This document shows, piece by piece, positions 51,601 through 63,900 of a DNA stretch of 64,000 bases (position 1 is the stretch's first letter; the number at the start of each line of letters is the position of its first letter). Source of the stretch: Pycnopodia helianthoides. Taxonomy: Eukaryota > Echinodermata > Asteroidea > Forcipulatida > Asteriidae. Location of the stretch: positions 3,629,394 through 3,693,393 of the forward strand of contig CM063262.1 of NCBI GenBank assembly GCA_032158295.1, in the 5' to 3' direction. A program made the position numbers and the translations under genes. The notes beneath the pieces were generated by a model that searched no databases, was not told the DNA's origin, and saw only the letters and a program-made list of their open reading frames with translations.

Positions 51601-54600
51601 TTCACCGTAGGCCGAGCACACGAGGTGCGCACCGCTGTTGTGCGCAAAGTCGACACGGGGAGGCGGGACAGCGACGAACTGGGGACCAATCAGCTGACTG
51701 GGATCCCCCAAGACGAGATGAAAAACTGCAAAGCAAATCAAAGCCCCGTAAAGATTATGAAAACATCAAAATGCAATGAAATACAAACTCATTTATTAGG
51801 CTTCCCATGACAGTGATGATGTAAAGGTGGAGCATCACCCCAAAATACTTTTTAAAAGATCAACCCTGTTCAAAATCAAGCAAGGAAGAAACCCCTGGTT
51901 TCTACAGAAATCTAATGGCAAACTAAGAAGTGGATTACGGTATGGAAATGAGCAAGTTTTAAACTTATTGTGCTTAAACATTTTGGTTCAAAGGACTGTA
52001 CTTCAGATAAGTACTTAATCCAAAAAAATAAGCACATAATATGATGTTACAAGGGGATCAACAACTGGCAACAAAAACCTCGGCATATCTGTGACCATGG
52101 GTTCAATAATTGCGTCATTTTTTGGCAAATGCAATCTGTAGAAATGTTTCCTTGATGAGAAGCCAATGATGAATAATGAACTTCCAAAGGTTATATCACC
52201 CATAGGGCGACCAAAGGTTATATCACCCATAGGGCGACCATAGGTTATATCCCCCATAGGGCAACCATAGGTTATATCACCCATAGGGCGACCATAGGTT
52301 ATAGCCCCCATAGGGCGACCATAAGTGCAAGACCAGACACAATACACTATATCCCTTTTGATTCATGTTTATTTGTGTTAAACCGCAAGTAAACGGAAAA
52401 AACAATAGCATAGTTATTACCGGTAGTTTTTTTTTATGGTGTGAAATAAACGCGCTCGCGGGCATTGTCCTTGTGATCATTCAGTTTTAAAATGAAGGGC
52501 GACAGAGGAAATAAAATGCTGGTACACTAAGTTTCTTTTTTTAGCACACACGAAACGATCATAATATGGGAAGGTGTTTTGACGGAAACATGACAGTTTC
52601 TGCAAGTGCTTTCATTTTATAAATTGTCATTCTCTTTCAATGTTCTCCGATTACCTTTACAACCTGAGTTATTGTACAACTTTTCAAGGCAGTCCACACA
52701 TTAGCCTTCCGTACGCAATTTCACAAGACGCTCTTAAATATCAAGAAATAAACCACAAGGGAAACTGACTGGGTAAATTGTAAGTGAGTGGTGAACGAAT
52801 ACAAAATTAATACCCACAAGAGCGGGATTTGAACCTGCCTCACCCCGAACAAAGATATTGACATAATAGGCCAGGTGACCGTTAACATTAGGGCTAGATA
52901 GCTCAGGGCAAGTTCGGGTGGGCGACTAGAGTGACTGGACTTACCAGAAACCATAGAGCACAGGGAGACTGACTCGATCGACCATGCACTTGAGCATGGT
53001 AGCTCGAGTCAATTCGAGAGCTACGTCACACTGTGTTTTGGTCAGTCTAGTCACTCTAGTCGCCCGCCCGAACTTGCCCTATGTTGTTAGAGCTAACGAG
53101 CTCTTTGGCTAGGTCTTGGCCCTGGACTCATTACGCAACAGACCGTATGCACATAACGTCATTTGAGTAAGGTCAAAAAAAGGGTTGCTCACTGTGCGCT
53201 GCGCGTAGGCCTACGTAATAATTATGATGTGCGTTTTCCGTTGTGTTATCGGTTTTAATCTCTACGATGGCGGTGTGATACGCCAACGCATAAGGTTTTT
53301 AGCACAATTTCCTAATGACGTCACTATCACTGCATCTGCCATTATACCACGTGTACAAATAATTTCGTCTCAATCTTGGGCTATTTTTGGCGAACAATGC
53401 AATAGGGTTGTATCTTTCAAAAACAATATTGTTGTATATTTTATATTGTTGTCTGTAATATATGACAGAAAATGACATAATGATATGGTCATACGCGGCA
53501 AATACGAGACACACATCGATTGTATTGATTAAGAAAAACTAGATCACATTGGCGTAAACAATACGATGGTCTTTGTAACAATACAAGGTAATTTTTTTAT
53601 GAACAATTTATAAACAGACTTCCTACACAGGGAACTTGTTTTTAACATTAGTAACTTAAAATCGATCGGGACATTCAGACAAAATAATCGTATACATGCA
53701 CTAAATAGAATGTTAAAAGAAGATTTGATTTCGTATAAAAGTATAGTCTTCGTTCGAGTTGTTTTCTCGTTGTTATACTTATACGCACGAGACTTGCTAA
53801 GTCTATTGGCACGATGCACGCTATAATATTATGGTTATTGTATTTTTATGGCTACTTCTTTGTCACATGAATACAAACCAACTCTTAATACAAAATGACT
53901 TACGAGAAAAATCATACAGATGGGGAAATACTGATAAGGAAGATTTATTACATGTTATCATCCCCCAAACAATCAGATTTCCGGCAAGATACGTTTCTTA
54001 ATGCGTATAAAGCCTCCCAGGCATGCAGTCAGGCGCGGTGTTTAGATGTTACACACTTTGGCAGAAGAACCGCGACACAAGCTGGCAGGTCTAGGCCTGT
54101 CGGAAGGTAAATATGGCAGTAATAAAACTACACTGTGACCAGCATGTTTACTCTCTTTGAATCAAGGTAGAGTACGACCCGGTATTAATAATATCAAACT
54201 GTTTACTTGCACGGGTGTGATATGCTCACTCTTGATTATAACTGTATTCGTGAAGGCCGTTGTAAAAACTGCTGCTATATGAGTTAATGGGGCTGGGTAC
54301 TCTCTTTGAATCAAGACAAGGTAGAGCATTGGTACGGCAATGTTTGCAAAGCCTACTGTCACTGCCTTTACTCTATCGGTACTTTCTTTGCATCAAGATA
54401 CTGTAGAACGCGCTATAACGAACACGACAGGGTACATGCAACTTGTTCGATATAGCCGTCGTTCGGTATAGCGATTTTCGACCCGAACGATCGAAGACAA
54501 ATCCAAGATCAGCAAAAATTCTGCTTCCGGCATGCTTACTCTCTTTGTATCAAGATAAGGTAGGGTACAACATTGTCAATGCTAACAAAGTGCTGCTACT

Positions 54601-57600
54601 GCTGGGTCTAGTATCTCTTTGTTTCAATACAAATATTGCCAAGGGATAAACGGGTATAGTCAAAGTATGAAATAATTTGTCTAATGGCTCCGTAGAGAAG
54701 TCACGTTTTTGTAGCTGCAGGTACAAGGTGCTTATTCAAACAGTTTGACCATCAAAGCTGGGCCCAATTTCATAGAGCTGCTGAAGCAGAAAATATGCTT
54801 AAAAATGTTCTGCAAAGCGAAATCAGAAGGATACCAGTCACAAATCGTACATGTTACATGGTAGTTTGGCCGGTAAACCTTATTCTGAGAAGCATGGTTT
54901 TGTTGTGCTTGACTACTTCTTGTGCTTAAGCAGCTCTATGAAATTGGGCCCTAGATGGAGCGATGGCAAACAATATTTGCCTAAAGATTGGCTTGGCAGC
55001 CCGATAATAAATTGGCCATGATTGGTCAGAAATGGTTACGTAATGGCAATTCTCATTGGTTCACTGCTTGCTATAAGCACCCCCTCTTTCCAGAATGACA
55101 GAATCCAAGCATTGCTCTTAATCTATAAAGAATTTTGACCCCCAAACTGAGACTTCAATAATGTGCGCCACCAAAAGAAGAAACAAAAATGCCCAGACGT
55201 TGCTCTGAATTAGTCATAATCAGTTGCAATTACGTTTTGAATAATGGAGCGCTGTATTGGCCGGGTAGGAGTAATATATACACAGCGGGAACCAGGCGGG
55301 GAAAGTCGCTTGTTGTCCATTCAGCCCAGACAAATTAATCACAACGGTGGAGTTATGAAGAGGAAAAAAAGTCATTGCTTGTTGCCTAACCTGGTGTTCA
55401 TGATTAGGGGGTTATACTTGGGGATTAGTGTTGTCTAATTAGAGCAGAATGCGGAACAGCATGCAATTGGTGGTTGATCTATTGTCTCTAGCAATGACAG
55501 GGAATTGGGAATGGGGGAAAACATCGGTACCATCGTAATCATCAAAGCAGGCTTGTCGCTGTACATGGAATTATGAACTCTCATCCAGTTACTGCTCGCG
55601 CGTGCACTCCCCCGTAAGCGATTTTTGTCCGTACCACACTAGAGCCAATGCATACACGCATAAGGTATGGGCGCTTTCCCGGATCCCTTCACTGTTGACC
55701 CTCTGTCTCAAGTGTGGTACGAAAAAAAAATTGCCCCCGTATCAAATCTACGGAGAGAGCGCGCGCGTGCAAGATCTGTGGGTAAGAATTTAGAATTCCA
55801 TGGAGGCCGTGCATGCACCCACAGACTGGGGCTGGTTGCCAGTAGAGTACCGTATATTCTCATACTTAAGACCAGCCGTTTACTATTTGAGTATCACCAC
55901 ACTCATAATGTTTAGAATAGCTGTTCGTGAAAACGCATGAAGCAACAAGCGGTTGAAACAAAAGTCCCATTATCTTGTGTCCTGTTAACATTATTACCGC
56001 ACCTTTAAAAAACATTCCAGGTGGTGGAAAGTAAATGATGTATCTGTTTTAAGACACACCCAAACAACAAGACGAATACGTGACAAGGGTGAGGTAATGA
56101 CAAAATTCAGTGGCGTAACTGGACATGTTCAATTGTGTGTGGGGGAGGGGTGACAAGCTGGGTTTGATGTACCAAACCAGTCATTTGTGCATGTGTTGTG
56201 TCTCATTTAAGGGGGGGGCAAGTGTTCTAAGCCCCCCCCCCACCCCCTCTGTTGAAATGAATCTGTCCAGTTATGTGCGCGAAACGATGCTCACAAACCG
56301 GAGTGATGCGTTTGTAATTTGCAACATCGTGGCGTCATGCACGGCTCGCGTCGCTTATAGCCCTAACTAATTAGGTCCTATATGTTTATAAAAACATAGA
56401 TCTATCATAGATTAACAAGTGCAATTTAAATTACCATTTTGTCCCCGCGCGGCCTAATGACCATTCACTGCGTTGGGTTTCCCTTTAAAAAGGCATTTAT
56501 TTTTAAACACGATGCACGCACGATGATCAATGGGCACACCCCAAAACGGCAAATTAATTTTACCGATACTTACAGCTGGACCCGTCTTCTTGGCGTCTTT
56601 CTAATCCACCCAGGCGATGGCTTTCTAAAATTTGTATTTTAACCATTAGCCTAAATAGACTGATTTATAAATGATTGGGAAGGTTTAGTGAACTTGGTTT
56701 AATTTGCAAAAAAAAAAAAAAAAAAAAAAAAACAGGGAGAAAAATAATAGCTTAAAAGTAATATACAGGAAAACATCAATTTTTATGGGAACTCACTTTC
56801 GAGACAACAACTCTAACACGTTCTGTTGTGCATTGATATGCAAATGCATTCAAATCTTACAATCTACAAAAATAAAATGGAAGCAGAACTGCAATGCTTG
56901 AAACCATGCACCTAAGGTCGACATGTTGCTTGCACCACCAGTAAAACAAAATACGCAGTAATCATTCCTGCAATCAAAATTATTTCTGGTAGAAGGAATA
57001 ACGAAAAGGGTGCAGCTCTTTTGACTAATTTACAAAATGTTACATACTGTATACTCATGTGACCAAAACAAAGCCAAAGGCTTACTACTCGGGTGGCGTT
57101 GGAACCCACGACCCCCAGCATTCTAGAGCACATATTTTCTTAACCACTAGACGAGCGAGTGTGCCCGGTAACGAGAGGCCAGTTCGAATCCTGTTTACTA
57201 GCAAGTGGGTACCGCAACAATTTAATAGATGGAATAATTGCATAGGAGATACAGACGGTGTTACCTTAATGTTAGTGTAAAGCGCTCGTCCTGCTGTGTG
57301 CCTTTTCTCGAGCTGGCCCATACAGCTGATAATTTACAATAAAGTGTCGGGCGTGAAAGTTAATTAAGCATCACCATATATTTTCTTGGAATATTGTTAT
57401 TGCGCATTACTTAATTGTTGACTCAGTTGCAGAATACAAATTGGTATTGACGACCGAGATCAGTTGGATGCAAGACGGGCAGACGAAACACAGAGGGGAC
57501 TTGATTTGGACAGAGCTGTCATGTGATTTGACTTTAATGGTTTGTGACTGCATTCAGTTAATGGCTTGATTTGAGTTAACGTGACTTGTGTCGACGTAAT

Positions 57601-57908
57601 TGACTTAGACGAAAATTAACCGGTGATTTGACTTGCTCCGTTTGAAATCTAATTGCGATGTGAATGTTGGTAATGAACTGTTTCCAGTTGGTTTGACTTA
57701 TTGTCAAAAGGTACGTGTGGTTGGTGTGTTTTCTCTCCAGTTTGCGTTCTGTTGTGTTTTTTTTACGCTGGCTTGCTTGCTTGCCTACTTGCCAACTCGC
57801 CGGCCTGCTTGCTTGCCTGTTTGCCTGCCTGCTGGCCTGTTTGCCTGCTTGCTTGCTTTCCTGCTTGCTTGGAAGGCTTGTCTGCTTGCTTGCTTGTCTT
57901 CTTGTCTG

Positions 57909-57944
<36 letters not shown>

Positions 57945-60900
57945 TGTTTGCACTGCTTGCATGCATGTTTGCCTGCCTGTGTGCTTGCGTGTTGTTTTGC
58001 TTGCTTGGTTGATTGCTTACTTGATTGATTGATTGCCTGCTTGCCTACTTGCCTGTTTGCCTGCTTGTCTGCCTGCTTGCCTGCTTGCCTGCTTGGGCGT
58101 ACCAGCACAATTGGTTAAAATAAACATATTGGAGGCTGGGTTGTACGCCTTTAAGAAACACAATTATTACGTAATACAATACTCAATGTACCACTGGCAA
58201 GTCCTTAATTGTTTCTTGTCATCCTCCTCCTAAGGTATACATAAAAAGCTTACTCAACCACCATCAATTTTAATCTTCTATTAATGTGCGGGTTTGCATA
58301 TTTCATGCCTATTAACAATGCCTTAGCGAGGTAAAGTGAATGTATATACGCGATTAGCTGATTATGTATCACTTATCGTCTGCAACGCCAGACTCAAGAT
58401 TTTGGGAGGGGCAAGATTTTTTGGGGCGGTGTTGGGGTGTTTGTTGTTTGTTTTTTTGTTTTTTTAATACTTTTTGGGGGTCTTCAATTTTATTTTTCTC
58501 TTTCTTTTGGTGAGTGGATCAGAATATTTCTAAAATATAGTAAATATGAATGGTAGTGTCGAGAGTGGTTTGTCTAATATGTCAAAAGAAGACAATGGGG
58601 CCAACTGTACCTAAAGGACAAACATACAGGTTATTTAAAACTCAATTTCAGCTTGGGTGTGTTTTGTGTAGGGGAAACGGGCAGATAGGGGAAGCGGTTG
58701 GGGAAATTGTGCCTTTTGGTGTTACAAGCATGGAATTTGGAGCACAATCATAGCAGGCCTATGTCATGAGAAAGATATTTGTCTATAGGACCATCGCAGA
58801 TTTGTCCTTCAAACAAAGGTAGAGTGTTCGAAATTTTCAATATGGCTGCCATCGCTTGTTACTCTATCTTGGTTTGTTCAAAGGACAAAATCTGCAATGG
58901 CCCTATATAGCCGACTGTTCGTCTCATGACATACTCCGACTCTCTGCCAAATTCCATGCGTGTATCACCAAAAAACACAATCCCATCACCCGCCTGTGCC
59001 GTACGGCAATATAACACAGCATGCTGATGTATGCAAGTTGTTGACTGTATTATAACACGGGACCATATTCGCATGTCTTGTCGAAGACGTGAACACTTTA
59101 ATCGACGTGAATTTTGTCGACAGTTTCGTCTTTGGTTGAGTCCGAATAGACCGAGAAGAATTCGAAAACACAAATTAACCCTCCAATCACAAATCCTAGT
59201 GTTGGTATCATGCGAAACCAATTATCTTGGAGGCATTTCCACCCGAACTAAATTTCAAAGATTGGAAATTGCGAGCAGATTTTATAGCGACACCTTTCAG
59301 ACTAACTCTTGAAGACAAAAAACTTTCCTTCACGGGGCCATCGTGATTTTTGTAATATACTTTTTTATATATAAACGCAGGTCAAGAGGACACACTATAT
59401 AACAAGTATAAGATAAATGGACATTCCTCATATAGTTTGGAATTACCTGCGGACACACGGCGAGGCTGGCGCAGAATAAAAAAATCGCCGGCCAATTTTA
59501 TTTTCATCCACGTAACTCATTCATCGCCGAAATAATTGGGACTGTAATTTTAATAGCCGGTGTAATTGCGCTTGTTTATTTGAAGTTGCTCCGGTGTATA
59601 TTTTGCGCATTGCTCGGACTCCTGTGCGGTTGTCTCTTCCATCGAGGAGCATTATTTACGACGATCCGGACGGGCTCGTGCCTTACTGACAGAGAAATGA
59701 TTTCGTGCGAGCAACTATCTAGTGTACCCTTTGACATCGAGGACCTGTACATGTGGGATCGGGTGGACAGACAAAACCCAATGGCAGGACATTCTCGGAT
59801 TAATTTGTTCTGTGCATCGACACAAACAGGAGAACAACGGTCCTCGATTAACCGCGTTGACAAAATTAGATTTTTGGCTTCCCAAAGATCATTAAAGCAG
59901 ATCTCTGTCTTAAAAACAACAAAACGCAAGGTAGTTTTTCCTTTCTTCTAGTTTACGGAGACGAATTTCTAAAAGATTGTAAAAAGATCTTTTGGCTATG
60001 AGAGAGGAAAAAAACATAATTTTGTACAAAGTGACCAGCAAAGTAAGTTTGAGATGCGGTGTTGATAACACGTGACCTCCTGTGAAACGTCAACGTCTGC
60101 TGTCATTGTTTGAAAAGTAAACAAACAAATTAATTAATTAATAGAACAAGACATTACAATAATATAAAAAAAACTCTTTGAATCCTAGCTTATATTTGGG
60201 GGGGGGTTCGCTTCCAGGCCTGGAGTTTCATCTTTGAGAGGGCATTACCATTTTCATGTTGACACTTCTATTGGAGAAGTTTATAAGAAAATAAAGTTTA
60301 TAAGAAAAATTTGAAGGGGCACCAAGGTCAAGACCAGGGGCAATGGAGTCCATGGCCTCTTTAAGCCTTCGTGTAATTCCACAACCCAATTTCAAAGAGC
60401 TGCTTAAACACAAAAAGTAGCTGAGCACAGCAAATCGTACTCACCGGAAAAAAGGTTACCAGCCAAAATAGCATGTCACATGCACAATTTCTGACTGGTG
60501 TCCTGCTAATTTTTTCTAAGCCAAATTGTCTGTTTAGTAAGCTCTATGAAAATGGGCCCTGCCCTGCGCTTTAAAAGTCCACTCAAGTTTTGTTTTCTCC
60601 TGGTTATATTGTAATCCCAAGAACGACACGGTGTCGTCAACTGATCGTCAAAACAGTAATAAGGTATGCCTCTATCTGTCAATGTCACCGCCCACTGTTA
60701 CTAGTTGGAAAAACAAATATCCCTACGCCATCAACCGTTCACGACATACAGGGGGGGTCTTTACCGAAATTAACAAAGTATCCAGCAGGGCTCCCCGTAT
60801 GCCGTGGTGTACAGAACAGCCCATCTTAGGTTTTTTTTTTAATTTATTACCATTGACCTAATTAGCTGGATCTTCGATTGATGACCGGCTTAGCGCCCGT

Positions 60901-63900
60901 GTTGTATATCCGAACGGTTCGTGGTCTTTAAATGAGATTTTTTTTTCTCTCTCCCGTATGTAACCTAATCAACATGAAGCCGTGTCCCGAATTGGTGGCT
61001 ACCGCTACAGCTATGTTTACAGCTACGGCTACAGCTACGGATACGGCTACGGCTACAACAACGGCTACAACACGGCTACGGGTACAGCTATGGCTACGGT
61101 TGGATCGCCGCGTCATCATGCACTGATGTTATGCACACTCTATGAGCCACGGGATGCAAATAACTGTATACCAATACTGCCTACGTGTAGGTCTAATTAT
61201 TAGCTGTACCAACAATTGAACAATAGCAGAGGATATTTTGATATGAATTAATTAGGGAGACCGGAGCGAACAATCGGTTCCTAAGCTGCCTTTGTGCGTG
61301 ACTTGAAGTGTGAACAATGCCATTTTTGAGCAGTTGCTGGTAGCTAAATGCCCGTGTACCGGAACGGCACAGGCCAAACTTGACTGTTTGCCAACAAGGG
61401 ACACACATGTTTTTTGGTTTTTGAGGTGTTCGTGCAACAGCGCGAACAACTCATTGTGTTTTGGTTTGGGTCTTCACCAAAACACATAGCTGCACAGTGC
61501 TTCACTATAGAGCCCGATTTCATAGAGCTAATTTTTCTATGTTCAACCCCATACTAGCTAATTTTTTTAAGCACAACAATTCACAAAGCACAAAACCATA
61601 TTATACTTCCAAAGCAATTGTGCTTACCAGAAAAACAATGTTACCAGCTAAAATACCAGTGTTTGCAGCTGGTTCCCTGCATATTTGTTGCTGAAATGCG
61701 AGACACTATAGACGTCATAAGTGACGTTCGCGACATCAGCTCCGAGTCAAAAAAAAAACGTAATCACTGACACACTGCGTATCTCCAACCGCACATTTCG
61801 AGGTTGAACGTCACTATTTACACGCTGTTCGAAATGGCTTCCTTTTTCAAAATATTACTTATGAAATGATTTGACAGAAATAATGGGTCATGTGAGGTTT
61901 TTACAATGAAACAAAATTACCCTCCAAACTGAATGCAACATTAATGTATAAAACAGCCTGCATTCGATGGCTCGATACAACTCGGGTCATAATTTTTGTA
62001 AAAGTCCAAAAGCTATCGCTGTACGGTTCCAATTGGTTTTAATTTGACCCGAATAATCTCCCTGTAAATGTCGCGGAAGATTAAATCCAATTGGTTGCAT
62101 TAACTTTAAACCACTTTTCTCTAAGACGTTTTTTTTTTTTTTTTTTTTTACTTTACCTATGGGCAATGCTGGGTGAGATGCCATCCAAACAAACCATTGA
62201 TATCAGACAGTATTGATACAATGGCATAAATTAGCTTCATCAAAAAAGAGGACCTCGGAACCGCAGCATTATACGTTATTGTGTTTTTGTATCTTGCTTA
62301 TGCCTAAGTATTGGACAAATACCAACACGTTTTTTATGGTTTTATGGGGTGTCAATCATTGATGCAGGCCTACCCTCGATATGCGTATCGGTCCGTCGCT
62401 AAAACGATGATGAATAAACTTGGAAGTCAAGATGATTATGTAAATTGCCTTTTTATGTGGGATGAGTTATGGCGAATTCGCTATAGTTGCACATTTTAAT
62501 GTGCACAATAAAATAATAACTCACTGTTTCGGAAGTAGACACTCTAAGTTATCATCAAGAAACAAAAATGCATGTTTTTCTGTTTTTACTTGTTATGTAC
62601 TTGATACCATAATCAAATGTCCTGTGAATAATTTATGTTTTATGTTGATGTTTATTTAAACATTTTTAATCTCTTCCTTTTTTTAATAGCACGAGTGAAT
62701 TTTTTTCCAACACTTGAATAATATTTGAGGTTGAAAAGTTTCCCAGTTAACAGTTTTTTCTTCTTTAAAACCCTTACGATTGTTTTTGCTAGCATGTGGC
62801 ATCAATCCTCCTATATTTCCTTTCACTTAGTCCTACATACGATGGGACTGCCCGACCCAGTGTTAAGTAATTGTTAATTGGGCCTATCAGCCCCCTCCCT
62901 GTCTTTCTGAATCCGTTACTTTGGCACTTACATATAGAAGGATTTGGGACTGCAAGATTCGTTTTTTTTTTTAATTGAGTCGTTGGAACATTGTTCCTAT
63001 TTATCTATCTATTTATTTGCTTGATTGTTTATTTTATTACTTGGTTTTTGTCTAATATCCAATGATAGGTCGATGCAATAATGTCTTTAAATTACTCATG
63101 GTTTGTTAATTATACAAGGCTAGAAAAGGTATAGTACATTTCTATCTATAGTAAAATAAGCTATAAATGTGCGAACACACATCAACATTCGTATCAAAAT
63201 TTGATACCAGTATAACCCACGACCTTACAGGAAAATTAGCATAAGCCCTGACCGGGCACCGGTACTAAATCTTTATCTATTTAATGTACCTTGCACAAAA
63301 CGGTTCATTTGGGATTCCTTTAACGACGTCGATAAATGCGAGCGAACATAAACTGACGAACATGAAAGCGTAGACTATAAGAACAGCTCCGTGTTGTTCT
63401 TTGCACGTAATGTTGGTTTAACTCCAGAGCTCACGGGTCGTAAGGTACTAGCGACACCGCACACCTCGTCTTCACCTGCATCCACCCCACCCCCCTTATT
63501 TGCATATTCGCATATTTGCATATTCATAATATTTACCCTCATATGCATAATAACCGGTACTGGATTTTCTGTTTTGTTTAAATTCGAAACTCCCTCTGTT
63601 TTGTCTAATCTTGTGTACTTTTCCTCACTTCAAGCTGGTGCCCCAAAAATATGTGTCCTTTGCCCTTTATCTGACTAGACGAGACACAGGTCTCACACAG
63701 GGCCTACCGCTGGTACCTACAGGTTCATCTTAATTTACTAACGAGTGCAGTCTGCACCCTGGAGATTCTTTGGTCGAAGATTTCGATATTTTTATTGACA
63801 TTTCTGTTTCTCTTACCCTGCAATTATGAGCGTTTATCTCGGCCGAAATTAAATCTAACTCACTTATGATCGACGGGGGTACCTTGAACATTCCAATCCG

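Noticed and set aside
57633..58108. Long open frames on both strands (Cys/Leu-rich and Ser/Lys/Gln-rich)
   Set aside because: They are generated by the TTGC tetranucleotide tract, and all frames stay open for the same reason.
59580..59951. 123-codon plus-strand frame with a signal-peptide-like start
   Set aside because: The frame begins at TTG, not ATG, and has no domain, splice signals or neighbouring exons. The hydrophobic start is likely chance.
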